DNA from: Mastigamoeba balamuthi
Taxonomy: Eukaryota; Evosea; Mastigamoebida; Mastigamoebidae
DNA length: 64,000 nt
Assembly: GCA_902651635.1 (NCBI GenBank)
Contig: CACRSC010000273.1
Location: 610,079 to 674,078, forward strand
Direction: 5' to 3'
Shown here: positions 43,332 through 53,797 of the stretch, in pieces
How positions within the stretch are numbered: the first letter of the stretch is position 1
Layout: each line of letters begins with the position of its first letter
Translations under genes and position numbers: made by a program
Notes under the pieces: generated by a model
Seen by the model: only the letters and a program-made list of their open reading frames with translations
What the model was told of the DNA's origin: nothing
The model's database searches: none

Positions 43332-44988
43332 CTATGGCCACCTGGTACCTTGTCTCAATGCTGCTCTGCTCTTTTCATCTGGTACTCCCTGAGTGTCTGG
43401 AGTGCTGTCTGAGGTGCTTTTACACAGCTGTACTTGGGCTCCAGTATATAATTATGCCGGCCATTATGCCGCCAGCATATAATTATGCTGGCCATTATGC
43501 CGCCGGCATATGATTATGTGCTGCCGGCATATAATTATATGCCAGCAGCACGTAGGACAGCTAATTTAACAAAAACAACGTACTGTAAGTGTGTAGAGCG
43601 TGTCCGACTGCACTCTCTGGAGGTAGTCGTCATTGGGTACTATTCCCCCCCACACCACACCATGCAGCATCGTGGCATGCCTGTCCAGACACTGGAAAGC
43701 GCACCCTACAGCCACCTGCAGGTTGTCTGCAACCTGCACACAGTGTTTCTGCAGCAGCATGGCCTGCTTGTGCCTGGCCTTATCCAGCTTGTTCGTTGTC
43801 ATTTTGCGATCGTACACGAGTCGAAGCTGNNNNNNNNNNNNNNNNNNNNNNNNNNNNNNNNNNNNNNNNNNNNNNNNNNNNNNNNNNNNNNNNNNNNNNN
43901 NNNNNNNNNNNNNNNNNNNNNNNNNNNNNNNNNNNNNNNNNNNNNNNNNNNNNNNNNNNNNNNNNNNNNNNNNNNNNNNNNNNNNNNNNNNNNNNNNNNN
44001 NNNNNNNNNNNNNNNNNNNNNNNNNNNNNNNNNNNNNNNNNNNNNNNNNNNNNNNNNNNNNNNNNNNNNNNNNNNNNNNNNNNNNNNNNNNNNNNNNNNN
44101 NNNNNNNNNNNNNNNNNNNNNNNNNNNNNNNNNNNNNNNNNNNNNNNNNNNNNNNNNNNNNNNNNNNNNNNNNNNNNNNNNNNNNNNNNNNNNNNNNNNN
44201 NNNNNNNNNNNNNNNNNNNNNNNNNNNNNNNNNNNNNNNNNNNNNNNNNNNNNNNNNNNNNNNNNNNNNNNNNNNNNNNNNNNNNNNNNNNNNNNNNNNN
44301 NNNNNNNNNNNNNNNNNNNNNNNNNNNNNNNNNNNNNNNNNNNNNNNNNNNNNNNNNNNNNNNNNNNNNNNNNNNNNNNNNNNNNNNNNNNNNNNNNNNN
44401 NNNNNNNNNNNNNNNNNNNNNNNNNNNNNNNNNNNNNNNNNNNNNNNNNNNNNNNNNNNNNNNNNNNNNNNNNNNNNNNNNNNNNNNNNNNNNNNNNNNN
44501 NNNNNNNNNNNNNNNNNNNNNNNNNNNNNNNNNNNNNNNNNNNNNNNNNNNNNNNNNNNNNNNNNNNNNNNNNNNNNNNNNNNNNNNNNNNNNNNNNNNN
44601 NNNNNNNNNNNNNNNNNNNNNNNNNNNNNNNNNNNNNNNNNNNNNNNNNNNNNNNNNNNNNNNNNNNNNNNNNNNNNNNNNNNNNNNNNNNNNNNNNNNN
44701 NNNNNNNNNNNNNNNNNNNNNNNNNNNNNNNNNNNNNNNNNNNNNNNNNNNNNNNNNNNNNNNNNNNNNNNNNNNNNNNNNNNNNNNNNNNNNNNNNNNN
44801 NNNNNNNNNNNNNNNNNNNNNNNNNNNNTGAGGTTCCTGACCTGTGCCTCGAGTGCTCGAACATAACACAGGTCTGGGTCAACTGGGTCGCCATCTGGGA
44901 CGTCGGCTGGGCCCAGTTGAGCCTTGTGCACATGCGTACTGCACTTGTACTTGCCGCGAATAGGCCAGGCACCATCTTCGGCTTCCAT
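43332..44988 (-). CDS. Unrecognised island gene with coiled coil, interrupted by gap
   Basis: The proposed start at 44988 gives MEAEDGAWPIRGKYKC..., ending before the gap with DPDLCYVRALEAQVRNL, which looks like the start of a coiled coil. After the 999-N gap the same strand continues with a coherent frame (RLVYDRKMTTNKLDKARHKQ to VPNDDYLQRVQSDTLYTLT) up to a GTACGT donor at 43583. The intron that follows is filled with palindromic minisatellite. A last exon after the acceptor near 43,440 is plausible and would end at 43332. It diverges from the 45095 gene across a 106-bp spacer. Function unknown; the cysteine pattern of the first 40 residues (KYKC, DLC) could be part of a zinc site, but that is a guess. 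Confidence 0.45.
43441..43550. repeat. Palindromic GCCGGC/ATAATTAT minisatellite (intron of 43332-44988 gene)
   Basis: Units built on TATGCCGSCATA-type palindromes separated by TAATTAT, roughly 25 bases per unit, about four units. It lies wholly within the predicted intron. Confidence 0.8.
43830..44828. other. Assembly gap (999 N)
   Basis: Inside the 43332-44988 gene. Flanks are not duplicated and not homopolymeric, unlike the other gaps. Confidence 0.95.
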
Positions 44989-45094
44989 CCCTGCTATGCC
45001 TGCAGCTGTGCCACCGGCAGATATTATGTGCTACCGGCAGATGACATCATTTTTCAAAAATTATTTGGGTTGTCCTACAAGCTCCTACAAGCCG

Positions 45095-47534
45095 ATGTCA
45101 ACCACGCCATCTGCGCCAAGCACCCCCAAGAAGGGGAAGCCCGAGGTATGTCACCACATTCACTTCACTCCCACTCGTTCTCCTTCTCAAGCATTCCCAG
45201 CCCACCGAGTTTGAAGTTGAATACGCCCTATACCAACAACAGTATATGCGCCGTGTTGCACAGCGTGAGCGTGAGAGGCTGGGTGTGCCTTCATTCCCCG
45301 ATCAAGCCCCTGCACCGCAGGCCTTGATGGCATGCTGTTCTGGTGAGTTCTTCCCTCTTCAAACTCACAATCATCTGCCGGCACATGCTATGTGCTGGCG
45401 GTTTAATTCTGTATCAGCGACAGTGCCGGCGGTACATAGTATATGCTGCCGGCACATACTTATGCCGGCCATTATGCCGCTGGCATATAATTATATGCCG
45501 CTGGCATATAATTCTATGCCACCAGCATAAAATTGTATGCCGCCGGCATATAATTCTATGCCGCTGGCACATACTTATGCCGGCCATTATGCTGCCGGCA
45601 TATAATTCTATGCCGCCGACATATAAGCCGGCACATAACTATATGCCACTGACACAATCACCTGCAGCCCCAGTTGAACGCGAGGCCATGGCAGCAGCAG
45701 CAGCACCAGCCGCTGAGCCCGAGCTGTCTCCCGAGCCCCAGCAGCAGCAGGACATTGAGCCAGAGAAGGCGAACGAGCAGCCGATGGAGCAGGACAAGAA
45801 CACTGAGCAGCAGGACGGTGACACCGAGCAGCAGGACGATGCAGAGGCTGAGCAGCAGGACAAGCAGCAGGACGAGCAGGAGGAGAACGTGGAGGACGAG
45901 CAACAGGACCAAGAGGGGGACGAGGACGACAGCGACAGTGGGGGGGCCCCTAGTGCTGAGCCCACCAGCATGCAGGCCCGGAACGTGGGATGGCCTGCTT
46001 CCTCTGGTGCCAGGGAGCTGCAGCCGTGGCAGAAGCCCCGGCCCTGGCCCGCTTCCTCAGCTTCCTGTGACTGGGGGGCATTCCAGGGTGCTGGGGTGCG
46101 CACCAGGCAGCAGGTTGCTGCCATGGACCCCCGTGTGGCGGGTCGCCCAGCAGAGTGCTCCGAGCACGAATGGGCTGACCTCATGGCCCTGTACCCTCAA
46201 CCACGCCCTGGAGACATCACCACGGATAGCAGCACGATTCCCAAGGAAGCCAGTGCCAGATCAGTACGCATTTCATTCTCAATTCTTATGTCTGACTCAA
46301 TCGATACAGACTGGGACATACCTGCCAGTGATCGGGTCAATGACTGTCCCATGCTTCGTGACTGGCCTTTGTCGCATGGGCCTGCGTGACGTGTACTTCT
46401 GGGACGTCGTTTGCCGCATGGAATCCGGCAAACGGGCCACGTTGCTGCAGTCCGGCAGTGTGTACTGGGCCTACGTGGAGGACGAGTGGACTCTCGTTGT
46501 TCTCCTCAACCTCATCATTCCGGTCAACACCAGTATGAAGAAGCAGTTGAACTGCCTCATCCTCAACCCGGCATTTGCAGTGGCTGGTGTGCAGAAGAAG
46601 AACACGGTGATCAGCATCCCCTGTGGTGCTATAAGGCACCCTGTTGTGCTGACAGCACGGCAGCGCTTCTACATTGACTACATCCTGCGCAACTGCGAGG
46701 GCGCAATCAATTTGTACGTATTTCCTCTGTCTTTCACTTGTTTTTCAATTGCTTTCATCATTTTTATGACTTGACTGTTTTTCGTTTATGTGCCACCGGC
46801 ATAAAGCTATATGCTGGCGGCATAATGGCCAGCATAATTATATGCCGGCGGCATATAACTTTATGCCGGCGGCATATAGAAAAAGTTGCCGGCATAACCA
46901 GTCTAACTTGCATTTCAGCCCACTGCTGCAGCAGTACAGGCAGGCAATGACACCTGCGGCACGCCAGGACTATGACGACACTGTTGTGCAGGCCTCCATT
47001 ATTGCCATCTCCACCCTGACCAGGAACAGGGTCATTCCGACCAAGGAGGAGGCAGTCCAGGCAAGGACTGACTGCCTGGAGGTGTTGTACTTCACCACGC
47101 TGTTCTGGGACCTGACGGAGAACACCGTGCAGAATGTGACAACGTCGCTGACTGCAGTTGCAGCTGAGGTGCGTCGCCTCAGCCGCCTCAGTGCGAGGGG
47201 GCGTGCCATGGATGGCCCCAAAGCCATGCTGAATGCTGTGCGGAGCATCAAGGACAAGATCAAGGGAGCCCAGCAGGCCAGCAAGGAAACGTCTTCTGCA
47301 TCTGGAGACAAGGCTGAGAGCTCCAGCTCTGAGTCCATTGACGAGCTGCGAGGCAAGAAGGTGGTGGAGTGCAACGTGGACAACGACCAGGAGGAGCACA
47401 AGGAGAAGACAACAACACACAAGAGGACGAGGGAGGAAAGCAACGACGAGGACGTGGCTCCAGCTGCACCAGCTGCACCGCAACACCTCCTTCCTCGTTC
47501 GCCTTTGAAGATCCAGTGGTGTCTGGCACCAGCC

Positions 47535-47570
<36 letters not shown>

Positions 47571-48254
47571 CCAGCAGACCGTGAGATGCTTAGGGCCCCT
47601 GGAGCTCCTGCAAAGCGCACGTGGTGGTCTCTGCAGCCCACGGAGGCCTGGGACGTCCACGACATTGACACCATGAGTCTTCAGGATGCTCGCACAGCCC
47701 AGCGCCAGGCCGTGAGCAATGCTGTACATCAAATTCCCTCCTCCTTTATTCACACACATTTATATGCCGGCGGCACAGAATTTTATGCCGGCGGCATATA
47801 ATTATATGCCAGTGGCACATAGCGTGGCATATAATTATATGCCGGCAGCATATAACTATTTGACACAACCTCCACTAATCGTTGTATACCACAGAAAGAG
47901 AAAGAGGAGGCTCTGCAGGCAGCACTGCAGTCTATCCAGTCCCTTGGTGAACGTGCAAAGGACCTGATAGCACTGAACCAGAAATCTCAGGACGAGGTGA
48001 AGAGGCTGACTGCTGAAATCGCCTCTGCTGCTGGACCAGGTCTCCTCGTTCCAGCACAGCAGCAGGACCAGATCATCAAGGGCTTGGAGGCTGCCAGGTC
48101 CAAGTTGAAGGAGAAGATCGCCACGTACAAGAAGGAGCAGGTCAGGGTGACCAACGAGCTGCATGAGCAGCACGTGCTCGTCGTAACATTGAAGAGCCAG
48201 AACGAGGGGCTCAAGGAGCAGCTGGAGCTCCTCAAGTCCGAGCATGCCAATTGA
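45095..48254 (+). CDS. Unrecognised island gene, 781-residue Q/E-rich coiled-coil protein
   Basis: Six exons, all phases consistent: 45095-45145, 45201-45342, 45668-46263, 46310-46713, 46919-47711 and 47895-48254. The protein starts MSTTPSAPSTPKKGKPE, then a short helix with EYALYQQQYMRRVAQRERER, then an acidic glutamine-rich tract of EQQD repeats (about residues 80-150). A compact, probably globular region (TGTYLPVIGSMTVPCF to LRNCEGAINF, about 265-400) holds several hydrophobic strands. A helical region, an acidic/serine linker, an alanine run and a C-terminal coiled coil (KEKEEALQAALQ to LEQLELLKSE-like end) complete it. No catalytic motif or known domain recognised. AATAAA at 48443 lies 190 bases after the stop. 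Introns 2, 4 and 5 carry palindromic minisatellites; introns 1 and 3 (55 and 46 bases) do not. Confidence 0.7.
45366..45655. repeat. Palindromic GCCGGC/ATAATTAT minisatellite (intron 2)
   Basis: The longest array: about ten units alternating TATGCCGCCGGCATA-like palindromes and TAATTATA spacers, filling nearly the whole intron between 45343 and 45667. Confidence 0.85.
46787..46897. repeat. Palindromic minisatellite (intron 4)
   Basis: About five units of the same palindrome, within the 46714-46918 intron. Confidence 0.85.
47757..47855. repeat. Palindromic minisatellite (intron 5)
   Basis: About four units, within the 47712-47894 intron. Confidence 0.85.
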
Positions 48255-50030
48255 AGGGAGTACAATTCCCTCAAGGGCACCAGCACCACTTCCTCCAAGC
48301 ACAAAGTGCCCACCTCTCACCCTGCTCACCCTGCATCTGGGTCTGCCGATGGTGCAGACACTCCCACGTGCTGAGACACTCTCACCCATCTCCTGAGTGC
48401 TCTCTGTCACTCACGCCTTGCCCTTCTCAATTGCTTCCTCCAAATAAAAGCAATTGTTCTCTTCAAATTTCACACTCAAAATTGTATGACATGTGCATCA
48501 GCATCAATGCACATCACTCTCTCGGCCATCTCTCACTTTATATGCCTGCAGCATATACTCTTTGCTGGTGGCACATGCAACATGTCAGCAGCACAGTATG
48601 TGCCAGCAACAATAACTTCTGACATAACCGCTGACTTATAATCCCCTTGTTCCAGGCCCCAGTTCTCAGTCCTGCCCATTCAGAATCGTGCGCGATTTTG
48701 TACACACACTCGCTTATGGGCCTTCTGCTCGTGTTGTGAGGGACAGCCAATTCCGAGCTTCCCTCACAACGCACGGCGCGTTTTTTCCAACAGACGAAAA
48801 CCGCCGGCATATAACACCTTTTTCGGGGGAATTCCTGCCCATCAACACCACACTGACATTCCCAGTTGTTGCAGGAGGGTGTGAAACTCCCCGAAGTACT
48901 ACCCAGGGGTGTTGTAGGTCCAGAACAGCCACGTGGTGATGTGCAGGGCACTGTGGAGCTGTGTGCTTTGTACTGCCCACTGGTGCCACACTCCCAGGTC
49001 CTGCCTCTCGAGTGCAGCTCCTCCACATTTGTGTGGATAACTCTGTCTGGTAGTTCTCTCAGATGCCCATGACCTGTCAAGGAGGTGCTGGAGAGGTCGT
49101 TCGTCGGGCTTTCTTCTGGGGGATGTACTGCAACATGACAGGGTGCCTCCTGTCGGTTCCCCCTGAGAAGAGCTGCAACAGGCATCTGTTCACACTTATC
49201 AGCTGCCAGATGTGGACTGGTGGCAGCACAGAGTCTGCACAGACTGCCTCCTATGCATCCATGATCTGATTTGTGGAGGAGTCTTGATTGGGAGTTGTCA
49301 CAGGAGGCATTGGTGCCCAGCTGCTCCTGATGCTGGTGTTCAAGGGTGACCAGCAGGTGTTCTCCAAGCTATGGCAAATGTGTGAGCAGGAGAACGGTCC
49401 TCTGCACAGTACAATCATCCCATCACTGGCTGGCTGGCACCAGATGAAGACGATGGCTTTTGCTATCAGGGAGATGTGGGACTGCCTCATTAGCCCGACT
49501 CTGGCTTTCCTTGGACGCAGGGGAACAAAAGACATGCTCAAGAACTTCATTCAGCTTCCCCGACACAATCGTGCTTCTGGTCTCTGCCCTGCTGCCATGG
49601 GTGCTGCAGACTGTCACGTTCTATGCTGGCTATGACCCCACACTTCTGTTGTCCATCAACTGTCTTGCCTAGTGGCAGGACATTCCCTCTCGTCCCTGGA
49701 GTCTTCTGTGCTTCTGTCTGCACTACAGGCTGCCCTACTGCTACATAAGGGCCACAGTACGTACTGGTAGGTCTCTGGAGTTCATTGGACTCCTGCAGCT
49801 CTGTTCACAGCTGTTCTATACCACTGGACACCACCAGTACAAGGTCATGACTGCCCAGTTCCTTAGTTTGTGGATTGCTGGTGGCTTGCATCCCAGTCGC
49901 AGGGCTGCCATTCTGGAGATCATCACTCTTCGAACGAATAGAGCCAGTCCATATGCTCACTGCAGTGATGACTGCTGTGAAAAGGTCCGTTTTCCTCTTA
50001 TGCCATCCTATCTGCTGCCAGCTCATAGCA
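48255..50030. other. Island 3' region: UTR, short repeat patch and unassigned sequence
   Basis: Contains AATAAA at 48443-48448, a last degenerate patch of the palindromic minisatellite (48537-48610) and an 11-bp hairpin stem GTTGTGAGGGA/TCCCTCACAAC at 48733-48770. Apart from the fragment at 49288-49635 nothing is recognised. Confidence 0.5.
49288..49635 (+). CDS. Hypothetical fragment with GDQ...WH pattern
   Basis: 115 codons. The stretch FKGDQQVFSKLWQMCEQE, then IIPSLAGWHQMKTMAF and MWDCLISPTLAFLG reads like real protein. A G-D-(Q/L) followed about 25 residues later by P..(A/G).(W/F)H recalls the DUF6589 family found in transposon-rich eukaryotic genomes. The similarity is by eye only. No start context or flanking exons could be settled, so this may be a relic. 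Confidence 0.3.
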   Translation: MGVVTGGIGAQLLLMLVFKGDQQVFSKLWQMCEQENGPLHSTIIPSLAGWHQMKTMAFAIREMWDCLISPTLAFLGRRGTKDMLKNFIQLPRHNRASGLCPAAMGAADCHVLCWL

Positions 50031-50036
50031 TCTACA

Positions 50037-50195
50037 CGAGAACTACTGAGAAGTACGCGTGATAAATTTCTGTGCCTGCGGAGTACGCGAGAACGAATTT
50101 CGTGCTTGAGAAGTACGCAAGAACGACTGAAGTACGCGTGAGATAAATACAAGTGCCTGAGAAGTTCGTGTGAACAATAGAAGTACGCGTGATTC
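50037..50195. repeat. Degenerate tandem GAAGTACGCGTGA-type repeat
   Basis: At least six variants of GAGAAGTACGCGTGA / GAAGTACGCAAGAACGA in about 160 bases at the right edge of the A/T-rich island, spaced irregularly at 18-35 bases. Confidence 0.6.
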
Positions 50196-50249
50196 TATTA
50201 TCTCGTCCTGTGTGGCTTAAGAATCTGCGGCTCTCATCAAGCACGACCA

Positions 50250-51093
50250 CACTCAATGCATGCTGTACTCTGAGCGCACGCCCGCCGAGAGCATGTGCAC
50301 GCTCGAGGAAGCTCGCATCTCACGAGTGCGCCACGTGCTCGACTCGGGCAGCTCCGGCCATGCCTCGAGCGTCGATGTTGATGCACTGTAGGCGCTGCGG
50401 GCGTGCGTCGATGAGGAGGACTGGCACGCAGTGCTGCAGACCCTCTACTCGCTGTGGCTCACGGCGATGGCCAGCGGTAGCCGAGGCCTTCTCGGCAGCC
50501 TCCATGATGCTGCCCGCTCTGAGAGCACGCGCCCCTCGCGCAATGTCCACCCACCCGCCACCCGCTCAAGCGCCCTGCATCCCCAAGTCAAACGACTGCA
50601 TTCCCCGAGGCATTCTCCCTGAGAGCCTGTTTCTTCGGTGCTGCAGAGGCCCGTGTGTGGGTGGGTGGCTGCGCTGGTGTGCGAGCAGTTTGAAGGGCAG
50701 TGGACTGTCCACGATGTCCTTCCCGTCCGACAGCCGTCCCCTGCTGTTCGTGCTCCTGCAGCCTCGCACGCTTGCCGCCACGGTCGCGGGCTGCGGTGCG
50801 ACCCCCTGCTGTCGCGATGCCCCTCGCTGACTTTGCCGTGAAGCGAGCAGCCGACAGAGTACACGGGCACGCGGGGCCTCTCCAGCGCATGTCCCGGCGC
50901 TCTGTCGCTGGCGTCCATCTTCCTGAGGTCAAGCCCCTTCTACTGCGCTGTGTGTGGCTGCGGGACACCGGCGAACCTTGCGGTCTTACGATCCAGCTGC
51001 CTGTGCAGGCTCGGCCACAGAGCCCTCGTTTGCTTCCTTGCATCGGTCACGGACACGAGAGAGACTCCTCAATGTCGCCAGATCGCCCTTGGC
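50250..51093. other. GC-rich stretch with decayed coding look
   Basis: Host-like composition returns. Plus-strand frames such as TPAESMCTLEEARISRVRHV and DEEDWHAVLQTLYSLWLTAMASG look like protein but are broken by stops and frame changes, so this is probably the remains of an unrecognised gene. Confidence 0.35.
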
Positions 51094-51815
51094 GCTGTTG
51101 ATGGCCAACTGACGCTGGCCCGCGATGTAGCCCTCGTCGGTGACGACAAGCTCGAGCTGCTGGTCGTAGACCTCCACCGAGCACCCCAGGTGGTGCTCGA
51201 GTAACACGGACGGGATGCGCTGGAAAAGCAGGTCGCGCAGGTCGGTCGTGATGACATACCTGTACGGGTAGTCGTACGTGTCTACCCCGCACCAGTAGGC
51301 GCCTGCCGTGCAGGGCTGCCTGCACATCACTGGCTAGGCCATCGCGAGGTGGCGGTACATGGCGAAGAAGCGGGAGGTCACCACGTCCTTCTTGTTCCGC
51401 TCGTCAAAATTGGGCCTCCTACCCATTAACGCCTCGACGACCCTGATCTGCTTGTGGGGCCACAGCCACTCGCGGAGCTGCTCGCGGCTGCGCTCGCCCT
51501 AGAGCTCGCCGACCAGGAGCACGACGTCCCTCGTGAAGCCGCTCTCGATCAGCGTGCGGATCGTCCTGCACATGAGGTTCAGCGTGTACCCACTGGCGTA
51601 CGAGATGAACATATCCCTCGTAGCCCGCTGGGCGAAGCGGACTCCTTGGTGCCAGCATTATGCGTCGTGCAAGGGTTCCAGCGAGGGGAATGCTGCACTC
51701 TTGACCATCCAGTGGATCAGAGCTATGTTGAGCGAATCGGAACATAGGAGCAGCAGAACGAGAGAGGGCAACTGGGATGTTATGCAGGCACCAAGGACTC
51801 GGGGAGTAATGGGCG
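51094..51815 (-). pseudogene. Glycosyltransferase pseudogene (copy of 31194-32336)
   Basis: Matches the intact gene from its membrane anchor (LPSLVLLLL..DSLNIALIHW) through YVITTDLRDLLFQRIPS to GYIAGQRQLAINS, where the match ends abruptly near 51094. About the last 130 residues are missing, replaced by unrelated sequence. Inside it, TAG replaces the serine codon in MASPVTRR (near 51334), another TAG lies in the GELQGERSREQ segment (near 51500), and the N-terminal third is shifted in frame. The gene order with secreted copy 4 is the same as at 31-34 kb. Confidence 0.85.
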
Positions 51816-52517
51816 GGAGTTCCTTGAAGAGCAAGTAAGTGCAGTTGAGGTCCCGCGAGGTGGGTTGTCCTGTTGAATTCAGAAAGGGCGATGTCAATCC
51901 GCTTCTTAACCGCTCGCTGGGTCGCCTGTACAGCCCCAATAACTACTTGGCCGGAAGACTCATTGGTTTCTCCGGCGTAACATCTGCATTGCTCGGGTGT
52001 AGATGCGGTGACAGAACCCCGTGGGGTTACGTATCCAGACGAAAAACCCCTGAGAGATGAAGATACCGTCCTCTCCAAGCTCAGATGCTCAGACAGTCAC
52101 CTGAGACGAAATGGGGAATCTGCGCCACCTGCTCGAGCCGACAATTGCAGACCGCAGGTACAGACACGCGAGAAGCAGGTGGGCAGGATGCCAAGGTGCG
52201 AGGCCCGAGTACAAAAAGGCAAGGCACCCTCTGACTAGACATGGTGGCGGTCTCGGCGCAGCCTGACGGGCGCAGCTGCCATGCATTGCATAGACGGAGA
52301 ATCGCAATGTTCCGTTCGCAGATTTCGCCACGCGCCAAGTCAAGACCGGACCGGAAAGGAATCACCGTTTGTTCCACTCAAAGACGGCACGGGACTGGCA
52401 GATACTGACCCGAGGCCAAATGTTGGGTGCTGTAATTTGTGAGTTCTGTATTATTCAGGGTTCTGGATAATTTGGACCTGGGGAATCAGCATCCGTCTCA
52501 GTGGAGAGGTGTCCATC
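51816..52517. other. Duplicated spacer upstream of the pseudogene
   Basis: Non-coding. Shares blocks with 32,340-32,560 and, in reverse complement, with 37,850-38,270. It marks the third copy of the duplicated unit. Confidence 0.55.
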
Positions 52518-53693
52518 TCAGTTCTGCCTGCCAGAGTTCTGGAAGAGGAAGTTGCCCTGGCCCTCCACCCACAGCGTCTTCCCGTTGAGCGTGCAGTACC
52601 CGGTCGCCTCCAGCTTCGTGTTGGGGGGCATGGGAATGTCCAGGGCCCACCTCTCGTACGGCAGGTCCTCGGGAAGGTCGTGCACATGGCCGTAGCGCCC
52701 CAGCTGCACGTTCATCTCCTGGGTCACCGTGGACCTCCAGGGACCACCGAAGCCGCTGACGAACGAGTACGACGCGAAGCAGCGCAGGCCGGTCGCGGGG
52801 CGGATGGGGCTCAGGGGCAGCGCCTTCGACCTGAAGCTGAACTGCGCGGTGCCGTAGATGGCCTCGGTGATGATGTTCTTGCTCTGGAACTTGGAGGGCG
52901 TGACCTGCACGAGCTCGACGAGGGGCTCGTGGTCGTAGTGCCAGTGGGCGCCGGTGTTCCACACGCGCCTGCCGTTCATCTCGCAGTACGACGTGACCTC
53001 GAGCACGCTGCCGTCCTCGGGGAACGTGATATCGATGGCGTAAGTGTCGTGCGTCATGCCGTTGTCGCGCAGCCACGACGACTGGAAGGTCATCTCGGCA
53101 GCGCGGGGCGACAGCCAGGCGTCGCCGAACTTGGCCAGGAAGGCGTACCACGCGAAGCAGCGCATCCCCGGGATGGGCTTCGGGCCGTCGTAGGGCATGT
53201 AGAGCGCGTCGGCGGTGTAGCGCACCTGCGTCATCCCGCGGGAGAGCGTGTTGGACAGGGTGCCGGTGTAGCCGTCGGCCACCAGGACGTCGAAGCGGGG
53301 GCGCGTCTCGGGCTCGAAGGCGCCGTTGCCCTGGCCGTCCGGGTACACGGTCTCGCCGTTGTGCGTGCAGTAGGCGACGAACTCGAGGACGCTGTTGCCG
53401 GTCGGCATCGTCAGGTTGGTCCTGAAGCCGTCAATGTAGCAGCCGGCGCCGCTGCAGGGCTGCATCTCCTGGGTGTGGATGTTGGCCCAGGAGGCGCCGA
53501 AGTTGCCGACGACCGAGTACTGGACAAAGCAACGCGTGCCCTCGACGCCGCAGCTGGGGTAGGCGTCGACGACGGCGTTGCGGTCCGCAGTGCGCCTGAC
53601 CTGAGTGCGGCCGGGGTTCTGCGAGACCACGAACGACGAGGCGCTGGCGAGGGAGGCCAGGGCCACAAGGGCCACAGCTGTTGCCTTCATCAT
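52518..53693 (-). CDS. Secreted three-repeat cysteine protein, copy 4
   Basis: Intronless, 391 residues, signal peptide MMKATAVALVALASLASASS and the three RCF...YC domains. It resembles copy 1 in the N-terminal third (both have MMKA and lack the DGFDGF duplication) and copies 2/3 elsewhere (VTPSKFQSKN versus VTPLKLQSKN), so it looks intermediate or partly converted. All six cysteines of the repeats are kept. Presumably secreted; function unknown. Confidence 0.8.
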   Translation of the reverse strand: MMKATAVALVALASLASASSFVVSQNPGRTQVRRTADRNAVVDAYPSCGVEGTRCFVQYSVVGNFGASWANIHTQEMQPCSGAGCYIDGFRTNLTMPTGNSVLEFVAYCTHNGETVYPDGQGNGAFEPETRPRFDVLVADGYTGTLSNTLSRGMTQVRYTADALYMPYDGPKPIPGMRCFAWYAFLAKFGDAWLSPRAAEMTFQSSWLRDNGMTHDTYAIDITFPEDGSVLEVTSYCEMNGRRVWNTGAHWHYDHEPLVELVQVTPSKFQSKNIITEAIYGTAQFSFRSKALPLSPIRPATGLRCFASYSFVSGFGGPWRSTVTQEMNVQLGRYGHVHDLPEDLPYERWALDIPMPPNTKLEATGYCTLNGKTLWVEGQGNFLFQNSGRQN

Positions 53694-53789
53694 TCTTCTA
53701 TGTTGTGGTGGTAGCTGACCTGCTGTACGGTCAATAGAATATGAGTTAGAAATCCCGCCCGCGCTCGAGGGTCATTCGCCGCCCGGCTT

Positions 53790-53797
53790 TGACGTCA
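53790..53797. promoter_or_regulatory. TGACGTCA palindrome upstream of secreted copy 4
   Basis: Same CRE-like element and GGATCCGTCTCGG context as the other copies, 97 bases from the start codon. Confidence 0.5.

Noticed and set aside
43441-48610. CRISPR array
   Set aside because: The repeats are palindromic minisatellite units without unique spacers of even length, and they sit in eukaryotic introns.
48538-49185. 215-codon minus-strand gene after the island gene
   Set aside because: The composition is irregular, with minisatellite translated at one end, and no family resemblance.
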